Shown: positions 16,563 to 25,602, numbered from the stretch's first letter. The stretch is DNA of 64,000 bases from Eshraghiella sp051880035 (GCA_051880035.1 JBJENE010000014.1:1-64000), one strand, 5' to 3'. Notes: generated from the sequence alone by a model not told the origin. Translations and numbers: made by a program.

Positions 16563-17972
16563 TCAGCTTTTTTTGGTATTTCCGCCCACAATATTCTGGA
16601 GCCACACTCCGCTCTTTACCATAAAGAATCCAACCGTTACTTTAATAATTTCCGTAAATGTTACAAGGAAAAATACGGTTTTTATGCCGAGTCCGGTATA
16701 TTTTGCCAGAACATATGCAAAAGGAATGATAAGCACCCATGTATAACCACTGTCAAAGAAAAAAGTAATTATAGTCTTGCCTCCGGAACGCAGTGTAAAA
16801 TAGGCGCAATGTGAAAAAGCGCAAAGAGGCATTGCAAGTGCAGATATGAGAATAAACCCTGATGCAAGTTCTTTAATACTTGCCTCCGTCTTGTATATAT
16901 TCGGGAAAAATCTTCCGAATACAGCCATTATGGCAGCAACCGCCATACAGCACACAACACTGAAGAAAATCATTTTGTAGGATGCATCTTTGGCTTCTTT
17001 AAGCATTCCCGCTCCCAGATATTGTCCCACAATAACGGAAATACATGCTCCAAGCTGGATATAGACAATATTAAACAGGTTGGTGATTGTGGATGAAATA
17101 TTCTGCGCCGCAACCACTTCAAGTCCTCTTAAAGCATAGCATTGAACGATTACAGCCATTCCCATCGCCCAGAGCATCTCATTAATCATAAGAGGTGTAC
17201 CTTTTTTCAAAATACCCAGACATATATCCTTAGGAATACGAAGACTCCTGTATGCACCTTCAATAAATCTGTTCCTGACTTTATGAATATGAGTCCAGAA
17301 TATAACAATAATACTCTCTACGACTCTGGCAATTGCAGTTGCAAGCGCTGCACCTTTTACTCCCATTGCCGGCAATCCCAGTTTGCCGAAAATAAAAACA
17401 TAATCCAGAACCAGATTGATTACAACGGCAACAACACTGGCTAACATCGGAACCAGAGTCTGACCGGTCTCCCTTATGGTACTTACATAAGCCTGTGTCA
17501 CCGCAAAAGGAATCAGCGAAAACATCATTATAGCCATGTATTCTTTTCCGTATGCGAGGGCAAGCTCAATATTTCCCACTTCTCCACTGTCATTAAGATA
17601 TAAAGAAATCAGTTCCGTACCCCAAAATCCGAAAAGATACAAAGCAATTCCCGAAATCAGAAGACAAGCATACATCTTAAATCTGAATGCATACTTCTGA
17701 CCCTCATAATCGCCTTTTCCGAAAAACTGTGTACCGAAAATTCCTGCACCCGATACACCGCCAAACACGCATATATTAAAAACAAACAGAAGCTGGTTAA
17801 CTATCGCAACACCCGACATCTGTTCCGTTCCGATCTGCCCAACCATAATATTATCAAGAAAGCTGACAAAACTGGTTATTGCATTCTGTATTATCATCGG
17901 AAGTGCGAGATAAAGAACTTTTGAATAAAATTGTCTGTCTCCGATAAATTTGGTCTTAAATTTTTTAAACAT
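16563..17972 (-). CDS. MATE family efflux transporter
   Basis: A 469-residue integral membrane protein with twelve helices in two bundles. The N-terminal pattern LALPMIIQNAITSFVSFLDNIMVGQIG and the internal pseudo-repeat GTPLMINEMLWAMGMAVIVQ are diagnostic of MATE transporters, which exchange Na+ or H+ for organic cations and drugs. The start has a CGGAGAA site and a consensus promoter lies at 18032-18060. The Nim-like gene follows. Confidence 0.93.
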   Translation of the reverse strand: MFKKFKTKFIGDRQFYSKVLYLALPMIIQNAITSFVSFLDNIMVGQIGTEQMSGVAIVNQLLFVFNICVFGGVSGAGIFGTQFFGKGDYEGQKYAFRFKMYACLLISGIALYLFGFWGTELISLYLNDSGEVGNIELALAYGKEYMAIMMFSLIPFAVTQAYVSTIRETGQTLVPMLASVVAVVINLVLDYVFIFGKLGLPAMGVKGAALATAIARVVESIIVIFWTHIHKVRNRFIEGAYRSLRIPKDICLGILKKGTPLMINEMLWAMGMAVIVQCYALRGLEVVAAQNISSTITNLFNIVYIQLGACISVIVGQYLGAGMLKEAKDASYKMIFFSVVCCMAVAAIMAVFGRFFPNIYKTEASIKELASGFILISALAMPLCAFSHCAYFTLRSGGKTIITFFFDSGYTWVLIIPFAYVLAKYTGLGIKTVFFLVTFTEIIKVTVGFFMVKSGVWLQNIVGGNTKKS

Positions 17973-18031
17973 AATCTTTTCTCCGTAAATCGTGTATTAA
18001 AAAATAACCCTTAGTAAGTAGTCGTTTAATC

Positions 18032-18060
18032 ATTATTGCATTGAAAAGTATTTATGTCAA
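18032..18060 (-). promoter_or_regulatory. sigma-A promoter of the MATE gene
   Basis: Minus strand TTGACA, 17-base spacer, AATAAT, 60 bases before the start codon. Confidence 0.65.
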
Positions 18061-18110
18061 TCGGATATTTTTATTTTAAAATGATTGAAAATTAGAAGTT
18101 GATTGAAATA

Positions 18111-18139
18111 TTGATACGCTTAAACCGTTATGCTATAAT
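18111..18139 (+). promoter_or_regulatory. sigma-A promoter of the 176-residue gene
   Basis: TTGATA, 17-base spacer, TATAAT (preceded by TGC, extended -10), 35 bases before the ATG at 18175. Confidence 0.7.
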
Positions 18140-18174
18140 TAATTTAGTTTTATTGAACGGAAAGGACTAATGAT

Positions 18175-18705
18175 ATGGCAGTAATAACAGAAGAATACCG
18201 AATCAGAGAATTTGAATACCTTAAAAGATTATTGGAGGCCGGCGATATTGCAGCTGAGATACTGCACAGTGACGGTGTTTTGGACGAAAGCTGTCTGATT
18301 ATCAGTATGCCTACGACATCAGACGATTTAGACGGACTTGTTCCTTCAGACCTTCATATGGCTAAGGCGTATCTGTCCCAATCAGATGATGAAGATGAGG
18401 ATACAGCCACCAAATACCTTTCTTTCATTATGCCGATTCAGGTAGATTTGAAGGATGTCGACGAGTATAAAATGCTTAAGTACCTTAATGAATGTAACGA
18501 GTGTATTCCGTTTGGAACTTGTTATTATTCCGAAAATCCTTTGAGTGGCCGTATGCTGGTACAGGTTAAGTGGGCAATCGGAGGAGTTATGGACGAACCT
18601 CTGAACGCCAATGTTTTCTGTGACACTGTATGCGAACTCGGTTTCTTATATGATTCTCTCAAAGAAGAATTGTTAGAAAAGCTTCCTTCATTAACCCGGT
18701 CATAA
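18175..18705 (+). CDS. acidic cytoplasmic protein of unknown function (YbjN-like fold possible)
   Basis: I do not recognise the family with certainty. The 176 residues are acidic and soluble, with no signal peptide or membrane helix. Alternating strands and helices, for example YLSFIMPIQVDLKDVDEY, MLKYLNECNECIPFGTCYY and GRMLVQVKWAIGG, resemble the YbjN / type III-chaperone-like fold, where an N-terminal strand pair leads to a sheet flanked by a final helix (FLYDSLKEELLEKL). The ATG lies behind GGAAAGGAC. The gene has a good promoter and ends 20 bases from the convergent bioB stop. Confidence 0.7.
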   Translation: MAVITEEYRIREFEYLKRLLEAGDIAAEILHSDGVLDESCLIISMPTTSDDLDGLVPSDLHMAKAYLSQSDDEDEDTATKYLSFIMPIQVDLKDVDEYKMLKYLNECNECIPFGTCYYSENPLSGRMLVQVKWAIGGVMDEPLNANVFCDTVCELGFLYDSLKEELLEKLPSLTRS

Positions 18706-18725
18706 CAACGCCCGGATATTATTTA

Positions 18726-19691
18726 CTACTTTATTTTACGATTGAGATTTTTTAACATTTCTCTGTCACTTCGGATTGAGGCACAAGCGGCCGTAGTAAG
18801 CATATTTCCGGTAATTGAAGCGGAAGCTCCCGATTTAAATGCCCTTTCCCCGTCATTTGTAAGAAGAGCACGGCCTGCTGCCAGACGTATATCCGCCTGT
18901 GGATTAATATATCTGAAAAAAGCAATTGTTCTTAAAATTTCATCCTCAGTAGGTCTGGAGAGATTTTCCATCGGCGTTCCTTTGATCGGCATAAGCATAT
19001 TAACAGGTATCGAGTCAACACCGATTTCTGCCAGACTTACCGCCATATCCAGGCGATCCTCCCAGGTTTCTCCCATTCCTATTATTCCTCCTGAGCAGAC
19101 ACGCATTCCTTCTTCCTTAATAATCTTTAATGTTTCTATCTTCTGGTCATATGTATGTGTCGTACAGACACTTGGAAAAAATCTTTTGGATGTCTCTATG
19201 TTATGGTGATAACAGGTTACCCCTGCTTCATGTAAGCGGTGAAGCTGTTCTTTGTTTAAAAATCCCATGGACGCACACAATTCTATTTCACATTCACTGT
19301 TCATTGTTTCATATGCATTTACAGCCTTTTCAAATTCTTCCCCCGTAAGTGCTTTTCCTGATGTTACAACCGAAAATCGGTCCACACCTTCATTCTCAAT
19401 ATCTTTACAGGCTTTCAGTATTTCTTCCTCCGGAAGGAATCCGTAAACCTCACAACCCGTATTGTTATAAACCGATTGGGCACAGTATTTACAATCCTCC
19501 GGACAGCGTCCGCTTCTTCCGTTAATAACGGAACAAAGGTCTACTCTGTCCCCCATAAAATGTTTCCTTATATGGTCTGCACCCTCACACAGCTCATTCA
19601 AATCACATTCAAGGAAAAAAGACAAGTCATCATCTCTTGTAATTCTTCTTCCATCTATTATTTCCTGTGCTAAATCCAATGCATTATTCAT
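18726..19691 (-). CDS. bioB: biotin synthase
   Basis: Radical-SAM enzyme that inserts sulfur into dethiobiotin, the last step of biotin synthesis. The [4Fe-4S]-SAM motif is CPEDCKYCAQS (near residue 63). Further motifs are LCASMGFL, YHHNIETSKRFF, CSGGIIGMGE, VNMLMPIKGTP and RLAAGRALL, which carry the [2Fe-2S] ligands. At 321 residues it is of normal length. No other bio genes are in the window, so either dethiobiotin is scavenged or the pathway is elsewhere. A BirA-type operator overlaps the start of transcription (19714-19746). The start lies 12 bases after GGAG, a long spacing. Confidence 0.96.
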   Translation of the reverse strand: MNNALDLAQEIIDGRRITRDDDLSFFLECDLNELCEGADHIRKHFMGDRVDLCSVINGRSGRCPEDCKYCAQSVYNNTGCEVYGFLPEEEILKACKDIENEGVDRFSVVTSGKALTGEEFEKAVNAYETMNSECEIELCASMGFLNKEQLHRLHEAGVTCYHHNIETSKRFFPSVCTTHTYDQKIETLKIIKEEGMRVCSGGIIGMGETWEDRLDMAVSLAEIGVDSIPVNMLMPIKGTPMENLSRPTEDEILRTIAFFRYINPQADIRLAAGRALLTNDGERAFKSGASASITGNMLTTAACASIRSDREMLKNLNRKIK

Positions 19692-19713
19692 TTCTTATTC
19701 CGACTCCTTCTAA

Positions 19714-19746
19714 ATCGTCAACCTTGTATCATTTTTAGTTGACAAT
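19714..19746 (-). promoter_or_regulatory. BirA-type biotin operator
   Basis: Inverted repeat ATCGTCAAC, 15 bases, GTTGACAAT, as read on the plus strand. This fits the Firmicutes BirA site TTGTnAAC-N14/16-GTTnACAA with one substitution. It begins directly after the -10 box at 19747-19752, so bound BirA would block initiation of bioB when biotin is plentiful. Confidence 0.8.
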
Positions 19747-19774
19747 AGTATATCAGACTTCCATATTTTGTCAA
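19747..19774 (-). promoter_or_regulatory. bioB promoter
   Basis: Minus strand TTGACA, 16-base spacer, TATACT, adjacent to the BirA-type operator. Confidence 0.75.
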
Positions 19775-19830
19775 GAATATAAAAAGAATCCGTCCTGCGG
19801 GATTGTTGTTTTCCACAAATAACGGCATAA

Positions 19831-19870
19831 AATAAGGCATCTGTCCACTTTCATGAACAAATACCTTATT
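19831..19870 (-). terminator. long hairpin terminator after the tetR gene
   Basis: Minus strand AATAAGGTATTTGTTCA, 6-base loop, TGGACAGATGCCTTATT: 17 pairs, a few of them G-T, followed by TTA. A second small hairpin with TTCTTTTT follows near 19785-19805. Confidence 0.7.
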
Positions 19871-19890
19871 TTCATTTTTAGGTATGATAT

Positions 19891-20481
19891 TTACCTGTAA
19901 TTCAATTTTTCCGTACCCAAAAGTTTTGCAATGATACCCATCTGCTCATCGACTTCTTCATCGGTTACCGCTATCAACGCATTGTGTTTACCCATTCCCT
20001 CAAGCACCCACAAAATATGAGTTGCAGTTGCCTTGGCGTTATCACAATTAAAAACGCCCTCTTTATTTCCCGTTTCAATAAGTTCCTTAAGTACATCTAT
20101 TGAACTTTTGGCACGATTTATCAATATTTTTTTCCCTAATTCGCTCTTAGTGGCAAACTCTGAAATTTCATTGTCAAAAGCAACATCAGGCGTGGTTAAG
20201 GCCTTTACGCGGTCTGTAAGAAAAGTCTCAAACATTTTCTTCGCCGAAACATTCGCCTCTTTACCACGGTTAAGATACGCAAAAGCATTCTTCTGCTCCC
20301 GCTCAATAATTTCCGCAAAAATTTCGTCCGTTGATCCAAAATATCTGTACAATCCTCCTCGGGAAATCCCTGTTTCCCGGCATATGTCCTGCATGGTGAC
20401 CGTTCCAAATCCCAACTCAACGAACAATTTCTGCGAAACATTAATTATCATGTTTTTTGTCGCATCTCCCTTTGTTCCCAT
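19891..20481 (-). CDS. TetR family transcriptional regulator
   Basis: A 196-residue repressor-type protein. The DNA-binding domain (about residues 5-60) shows TMQDICRETGISRGGLYRYFGSTDEIFAEI, here cited only as the TetR helix-turn-helix signature DICRETGISRGGLYRYF. The C-terminal helical ligand domain ends in LLGTEKLNYR. The ATG at 20481 was preferred over an in-frame TTG at 20499, since GGTGAG precedes it. It lies 24 bases downstream of the GPH symporter gene, so the two form one unit. The perfect palindrome at 21914-21943 is the likely operator, giving control of both genes. Confidence 0.9.
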   Translation of the reverse strand: MGTKGDATKNMIINVSQKLFVELGFGTVTMQDICRETGISRGGLYRYFGSTDEIFAEIIEREQKNAFAYLNRGKEANVSAKKMFETFLTDRVKALTTPDVAFDNEISEFATKSELGKKILINRAKSSIDVLKELIETGNKEGVFNCDNAKATATHILWVLEGMGKHNALIAVTDEEVDEQMGIIAKLLGTEKLNYR

Positions 20482-20505
20482 ATTGCTCTCACCTTCCAAA
20501 TAACT

Positions 20506-21888
20506 CTACTCTTCAGTATAGCTTTTCGGCATTTTAAAAGCAACCAGAAATCCAATAATACACATAACACTTACTATTGCCGGAACAAGTGAAACACCGA
20601 CTTTCCATGTTTCTCCCGGAACTGCAACGCCCTTAATCACTTTGTCCGTCTGAATATTTTTGATATATTCATACACAAGTCCGGTTGAAACGGCTGCTAC
20701 AACTGCGGTTGAAAGGGATTGAACAGCAAAATACATTCCGGTATGGTCTTTGCCGGTCTTTTTAAATTCAGTGGCAGCAATCTGCGACGGAATCATATAT
20801 GGAGTAGCGAAAAATGCTCCGATTGAAAAACTTCCCATGACACTGCCGATACAACCGATAATAATTCTTGTTTTCGGGCTGTCCGGGAATAAATACTCAC
20901 TACCGAAGCAGAAATTAAGTATTGCTACCGCGAAAAGTAAAAGGCAGAGCTGATATGCAAATCTGATTCCTTTTTTATTAATAAGCTTGTAGTATAAAAA
21001 CAGCATAAGCGGTACCGGTGCAAAAGCAAATGTATTAAGAATTGCAGCGGTTCCGGCTCCCAAATTCATAACACCTGAAACAAGCGAATTCTGTGCCGTC
21101 AAAAACATCTGCAGGCCAAAAAATGCCGTTGCATTAGGTATAAGCCAGAAAATGAACTGTTTATTACTCAATGTAAGTTTAAGGCTGGTGGTAAGTTTGG
21201 TTTTCGCTTCAGGAAGATAATCCTTTCCTTCACCATATTTTTCACCTTCCTTGATAATGAACAAAGGTATAAGCATTGTAAGCATTATAGGTGTTGCAAC
21301 CTTTACCAAAGTTCCGATATTAATTCCTTTTCCAATAAAAACAGGAATCAAAGCATATACAAGGCAGTAACCTATTGTGTCAAAAAATGATTTGAAACTT
21401 CCCACACGGTTTCTCTGCGCTTCATCCTTACATACGCTTGACAAACTGCCGTAAAAAGTAATGAGCGACATTGTATATGATGCAAAAAACAAAAAGAGCA
21501 TCACCGTCATCCAAATTGTATTGGCAATACTGTTTTTCTCAAACTCAATCGGTGTCCAAACAAGCAGATAACTAACCACCATCGGTATAAATGCAATCAG
21601 AATTGCCGGTCTCCTTCTTCCCCAACGGGTACGAAGATTATCCGTAAATGACGCAAGCGGAACATCCACAAGTCCGTCAAAAATCTTTGCCACCATCCAC
21701 AGCACTCCGAAAATTGCCGGTGCAATCAGCATATATCCCGTCAAGCTCCAGTTCTCAATATCCGCTGTAAGTCCTACCGGATTAACTGCATCCGTAAAGT
21801 ATGCGCCCAACAATACAAAAAGCATGTTCGGTCCGAAACCACAGGCCGCATATAAAAACTCCTTCCATTTCTTGTCCAATGAAACCAT
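20506..21888 (-). CDS. GPH-family glycoside/sugar:cation symporter
   Basis: A 460-residue protein with twelve membrane helices of the MFS_2 / glycoside-pentoside-hexuronide family. The cytosolic loop FTDNLRTRWGRRRPAIL (about residues 66-82), the helix before it (AKIFDGLVDVPLASF) and the partner loop CKDEAQRNRVGS are diagnostic. These carriers take up sugars or glycosides with Na+ or H+. The ATG at 21888 follows AGGATAGG. No glycosidase gene is adjacent, so the substrate is unknown. Cotranscribed with the tetR gene downstream and preceded by a perfect palindrome. Confidence 0.88.
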   Translation of the reverse strand: MVSLDKKWKEFLYAACGFGPNMLFVLLGAYFTDAVNPVGLTADIENWSLTGYMLIAPAIFGVLWMVAKIFDGLVDVPLASFTDNLRTRWGRRRPAILIAFIPMVVSYLLVWTPIEFEKNSIANTIWMTVMLFLFFASYTMSLITFYGSLSSVCKDEAQRNRVGSFKSFFDTIGYCLVYALIPVFIGKGINIGTLVKVATPIMLTMLIPLFIIKEGEKYGEGKDYLPEAKTKLTTSLKLTLSNKQFIFWLIPNATAFFGLQMFLTAQNSLVSGVMNLGAGTAAILNTFAFAPVPLMLFLYYKLINKKGIRFAYQLCLLLFAVAILNFCFGSEYLFPDSPKTRIIIGCIGSVMGSFSIGAFFATPYMIPSQIAATEFKKTGKDHTGMYFAVQSLSTAVVAAVSTGLVYEYIKNIQTDKVIKGVAVPGETWKVGVSLVPAIVSVMCIIGFLVAFKMPKSYTEE

Positions 21889-21913
21889 TTTTCCTATCCT
21901 TCTTTCGTGTTTA

Positions 21914-21943
21914 ATAAAAAGCGACATAGGTGTCGCTTTTTAT
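21914..21943. promoter_or_regulatory. perfect palindrome, probable TetR operator
   Basis: Arms ATAAAAAGCGACA and TGTCGCTTTTTAT match exactly around a TAGG spacer. It lies 26 bases upstream of the GPH symporter start, in the leader or at the start site. The 5' AT-rich arms could also fold as a hairpin, but position and symmetry suit a TetR dimer. Confidence 0.65.
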
Positions 21944-22055
21944 ATTTTAGCATGTATAGGAAGATGTAGCAAGAAGTTTTTCCTGACGCCGTCCGCACCA
22001 CAGATATAATCAATCTCCGCATTCGCAGATCTGCTCAAAAACAGGGTTTCACTAA
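21940..22055 (-). pseudogene. possible 35-codon C-terminal gene remnant
   Basis: An open minus-strand frame without start reads ETLFLSRSANAEIDYICGAD and ends at a TAA at 21940-21942. The stretch SRSANAEIDYIC recalls the C-terminal nuclease-like part of DUF4143/AAA proteins. No start codon, ribosome site or upstream part remains. This is weak evidence from a short match by eye. Confidence 0.25.
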
Positions 22056-22088
22056 AACAAATCGGAGACAGCATTCATCTGCCTCCGA
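22054..22088 (-). terminator. terminator after the broken surface-protein gene
   Basis: Minus strand TCGGAGGCAG, 7-base loop, CTGTCTCCGA then TTTGTTTT. Confidence 0.75.
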
Positions 22089-22101
22089 CTCCGGTCTGAT
22101 A

Positions 22102-22643
22102 TTATTCAGACATTATTTTATTATTTCTCTTACGATAAATGACTACTCCGCAAGCTGTGCATCCACCTGCAAGTAACAGACCAATCCACAGACCCAAATT
22201 TCTGTAATCTCCGGCATTAGGTGAGTTCGGATTTCCCGGTCCGGGATTTGTACCTGTTGCTGAAATGACAGTTCCTGATGAAATTAAATATCCGCAGTCT
22301 TTGCATACAGTATCACCTGTATATCCGTCAGTGGTCTCAGTGGCAGCCAAAGCGTTAATGAGTTGAGGATTATGTTCACCATAACCGTCACAATTTTCGT
22401 GGTTGTTCTCATCACAGTATGGATTCTTACATGGATGCCAATGATAGTTTTCATCTTTTTCCCACACATCTCAAACAGATTATAATTGGCATTCAAAGTG
22501 GATAAATCCATAAAAACATTATCCGGCGCAGATATTGCAATATCATCCGTGCTCTCGACTCTCACATCACAGTCAACAAAACTTATTTTTCCATAGAAAT
22601 TTATTCCGGCGTAATCTGATGAAGAAATGTTCATTTGAGTCAA
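22102..22643 (-). pseudogene. frameshifted C-terminal remnant of a cell-surface protein
   Basis: Two minus-strand frames join into one protein end. The first (22643 to about 22470) reads FVDCDVRVESTDDIAISAPD ... LNANYNLFE, typical of surface beta-repeat proteins. The second (22467 to 22102) continues with VWEKDENYHWHPCKNPYC, an alpha/beta module TGDTVCKDCGYLISSG seen in Firmicutes surface proteins, then GPGNPNSPNAGDYRN, a membrane helix and YRKRNNKIMSE. A single-base shift near 22470 separates them, since the downstream frame has a TGA just before DVWEKD. The N-terminal bulk and any signal peptide are missing, so the gene is both truncated and frameshifted. Confidence 0.75.
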
Positions 22644-22743
22644 TTAAAGCGGCATGAAACGACATAAAGGATGCATTCTATGACAGAATAGCAGAGATTA
22701 AACGAAAAAAATCGGACTCGAATTATTTTACTTTATATGAGTA

Positions 22744-22771
22744 TCAGCCCTACGAAAAACCGCAGGGCTGA
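22744..22771. repeat. conserved intergenic hairpin, copy 1
   Basis: TCAGCCCT, 12-base loop, AGGGCTGA, followed by CATATAGAA. It begins 17 bases past the stop of the EAL gene. A near-identical hairpin with the same flank and same distance follows ppdK at 37795-37821. There is no good U-run on the minus strand, so termination would be imperfect. Confidence 0.7.
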
Positions 22772-22788
22772 CATATAGAACAAATTAT

Positions 22789-25500
22789 TTATTTTGTTTT
22801 GAGTAGGACAGAATCAATGTCCGAAACAACAAAATCCGGAATATCTTTCATCGGAAGTGCTGCAGGTCTTCCGGTATAAAAGCCCTGTACATAATCCACA
22901 CCAAGCGAAACAACTGTTTTGAACTCTTCTCCGGTCTCTACTCCTTCCGCCAAAACCTTTATCTGATTAGCTGAAGCGAATTCCAGTGTTCCTTTCATGA
23001 ACATCTGCTTATTGGCATCTTTATCGATATCTGTAATCAGATAACGGTCTACTTTGATTATTTGAGGAGCATATTTTAAAAGATTAACGATATTGGAGCA
23101 GCCTGATCCATAATCATCAATGGCCAGCGGAATACGCAATTCATTACTGCCCATAGTCTTCATTGCTTCAATTTCTTCATCACTTGCCACATACCCTTCG
23201 GTTATTTCAAAAACAACGGAATCGAGATAATCCGAATACCTTGTTATAATCTCATTTCGGTCATTGTTGTTAAGAAAATGACCGGGAATAGAATTGATAA
23301 ATATCTTTCTGTTATGAAATAATTCTTCTTTATCATGGGAGTATTGTTCCATAACATTAAAAAAAGTAGCCCGTTCAATGTCATACATTCTTTGATAGGA
23401 GTTTGCTGTTGCCAGAATATCAAGCGGAGACATATTTATTCCCGGTTCCGTCCTCATCAAAGCTTCGTAAGCATAAATACTCCTGTCCCTGATGTCTATA
23501 ATCGGCTGATAATGATAAATAAACCGGTTTTGGTTGATTAAAAGCATCAGGGCATTATAGTCCTCGCGTAATGAACGCGAGCCCTTCGTGACAGCTTTAC
23601 GGCTATCTTTGAGTTTGTTTGCAAACATTTCGGTGCGGGCCATCTTAATAAGATTCGCTATCTCCGTACTTTCTGACCACCCACTGTAAATGTAAGTACT
23701 GCCGCAATCAACCTCAAGTTCAAAATCTTCGCCATACTGCTGTTTCTTCTTCAGGTCAAAATTCTCTTTTAATCCATAAAATACATTGGAAGCATTATTA
23801 ATGGTATTTGATATTTCCTTTTCAGCATCAACAAAATTCACAACAACAAATTCATCCTCTGCAATCTGCGAAATGAACGAATTCTGCGCATTGGCAATTT
23901 TCAAAATTTCACTGATATATGTTATGAATTTATCACGCTCATTAAGACCGTACTGCTCGTAAAATTCCTTATACTTCGAAATCCAATATAATGAAACTAT
24001 AATATTTTTTTCATGGTTTTCCAAAACTTCGGAGAAGGAACGGAACCAGTTTGTCAGACTTTTCAGATTAGGAAGCCCCGATAACGGGTCAATGTTAAGG
24101 ACTTCGGCATTTTCATGGATAATATTTCTCTGCTTGTATCTGGAAACTGCCTCTGCAATAATGATGTTAATGGCCCTGCCCGTTCTGTTGAATCTGTGTG
24201 CCATGTCTTTGACATTTACTGTTTTTTTGGTATAGTGTCCGCATACGGAATCTATCGCATATATTGATGTAACCATATACAGAGTATTATCCGCCATCCA
24301 TTCATCGAAATAAGGTACCATATCTTCAAATGGAATTATTCTCCGATGTGCGTTCAATTCATTGGCATCGTTCTCGGATGGGAGAATATAGAATTTATCG
24401 GAAAAACCCTTTTCACTGCCCACAAAATCGTTCAATGTGGAAGAATAATCTCCTTTAATACAAATCGACGATCCCGGTTCGGAACATTCTATCAATATTT
24501 CATAAATGTTGTCCTGACAGTCAAAATCAATGGCTTTTTCAATAATATTACAATTTTGTTCTTCATAATACGCCAAACGGTCAGGGTCGCGAAATACATG
24601 AAAAATATCATCATTTGACAAAGAATTTGCCTCAGTCGGGCATCCGCAAGAGCCTTTTGCAACTGCTTTATATGAACCCAGAAAACATCCCGGAGATAAA
24701 GTATTACTGCATATCCCCTCGAGAACCTGCTCCACTATCATTGCCATATTAGTGTAACTTTTTTCACATGTGGCTAACGGAGGTGTCATATGTTGCGAAT
24801 AAGGCAGCCCATCAAAGCCGGTAACTGCAATATCCTCCGGAATCTTCAAACCATATTCCCGCGCCTTCTGGTACACCGCAAAAGCCATTGCGTCATTGGC
24901 GCAGACAAAAACCTGCGGAAGCTCATTTTTCCTGTACAACTCGTCAAAAATTTTATAAACAGGGTATTCGTAATATTGACCGTAAGCTACATTCTTATCG
25001 TTGAAATCGATACCGTTTTTGCGAAGAGTCTTCTTGAAGATTTCCATCCTTCTTTCACTTTCCGGCTCGTCCTTTATTCCTCCTATGAAGAAAAAGTCCC
25101 TGTAATTATGGACGGAAATCAAATGAGATATCAATTCTTCGTACGCGGTATCATAACTATTCATGATACAAAAACAGCCTTCCACCTCAGCATTTAAAAC
25201 TATTACCGGAACGTGTTTCGCTCTTGCCCGCTCAACGATTTCATTAAATATCTCTTCGGACTTAAAATTCTCTTTATCAATTATCAGACAGTCAACTTTA
25301 TCATAATTAATGATGTCATAGACCGATTTGGCACCTATATCGCTGGGAGAATTCACGCTGAAATCGCTGGGACTATTGAACACAATTATTTTATATTTAT
25401 CCTTATCCAATCGGTTATATAATCCCTCAATAAATGAAATTCTATCGTATGACTGAATTCTTGTTGTACACACGGCAATAATATGTTTGGAATTAGCCAT
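22789..25500 (-). CDS. LacI-type sugar-sensor / degenerate GGDEF / EAL c-di-GMP phosphodiesterase
   Basis: A 903-residue cytoplasmic protein with no signal peptide. Residues 1-290 form a periplasmic-binding-protein-like sensor of the LacI/GalR type (FIEGLYNRLDKDKYKIIVFN, VFVCANDAMAFAVYQKARE, VTGFDGLPYSQHMTPPLAT) without a helix-turn-helix. After a linker region (300-470) comes a GGDEF-like domain (about 475-610) whose active loop reads AEDEF, so cyclase activity is unlikely. The EAL domain (about 650-885) keeps YEALMRT, FINSIPGHF, FEITEG, IDDYGSG, KVDRYL, AEGVET and QGF, so phosphodiesterase activity is expected. A sugar or nucleoside would thus control c-di-GMP breakdown. A promoter is at 25574-25602. 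Confidence 0.9.
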   Translation of the reverse strand: MANSKHIIAVCTTRIQSYDRISFIEGLYNRLDKDKYKIIVFNSPSDFSVNSPSDIGAKSVYDIINYDKVDCLIIDKENFKSEEIFNEIVERARAKHVPVIVLNAEVEGCFCIMNSYDTAYEELISHLISVHNYRDFFFIGGIKDEPESERRMEIFKKTLRKNGIDFNDKNVAYGQYYEYPVYKIFDELYRKNELPQVFVCANDAMAFAVYQKAREYGLKIPEDIAVTGFDGLPYSQHMTPPLATCEKSYTNMAMIVEQVLEGICSNTLSPGCFLGSYKAVAKGSCGCPTEANSLSNDDIFHVFRDPDRLAYYEEQNCNIIEKAIDFDCQDNIYEILIECSEPGSSICIKGDYSSTLNDFVGSEKGFSDKFYILPSENDANELNAHRRIIPFEDMVPYFDEWMADNTLYMVTSIYAIDSVCGHYTKKTVNVKDMAHRFNRTGRAINIIIAEAVSRYKQRNIIHENAEVLNIDPLSGLPNLKSLTNWFRSFSEVLENHEKNIIVSLYWISKYKEFYEQYGLNERDKFITYISEILKIANAQNSFISQIAEDEFVVVNFVDAEKEISNTINNASNVFYGLKENFDLKKKQQYGEDFELEVDCGSTYIYSGWSESTEIANLIKMARTEMFANKLKDSRKAVTKGSRSLREDYNALMLLINQNRFIYHYQPIIDIRDRSIYAYEALMRTEPGINMSPLDILATANSYQRMYDIERATFFNVMEQYSHDKEELFHNRKIFINSIPGHFLNNNDRNEIITRYSDYLDSVVFEITEGYVASDEEIEAMKTMGSNELRIPLAIDDYGSGCSNIVNLLKYAPQIIKVDRYLITDIDKDANKQMFMKGTLEFASANQIKVLAEGVETGEEFKTVVSLGVDYVQGFYTGRPAALPMKDIPDFVVSDIDSVLLKTK

Positions 25501-25573
25501 TTTTTTAGTCCCTTCTCTTTGATTCGATTATAATAAAATATCAATCAGCTTCATAGTAAACTACTTATATTAA

Positions 25574-25602
25574 ATTATACCAAAACCCCGGTCCGGAATC
25601 AA
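25574..25602 (-). promoter_or_regulatory. promoter of the sensor-EAL gene
   Basis: Minus strand TTGATT, 17-base spacer, TATAAT, 73 bases before the start codon and just past the GNAT gene stop. Confidence 0.65.
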
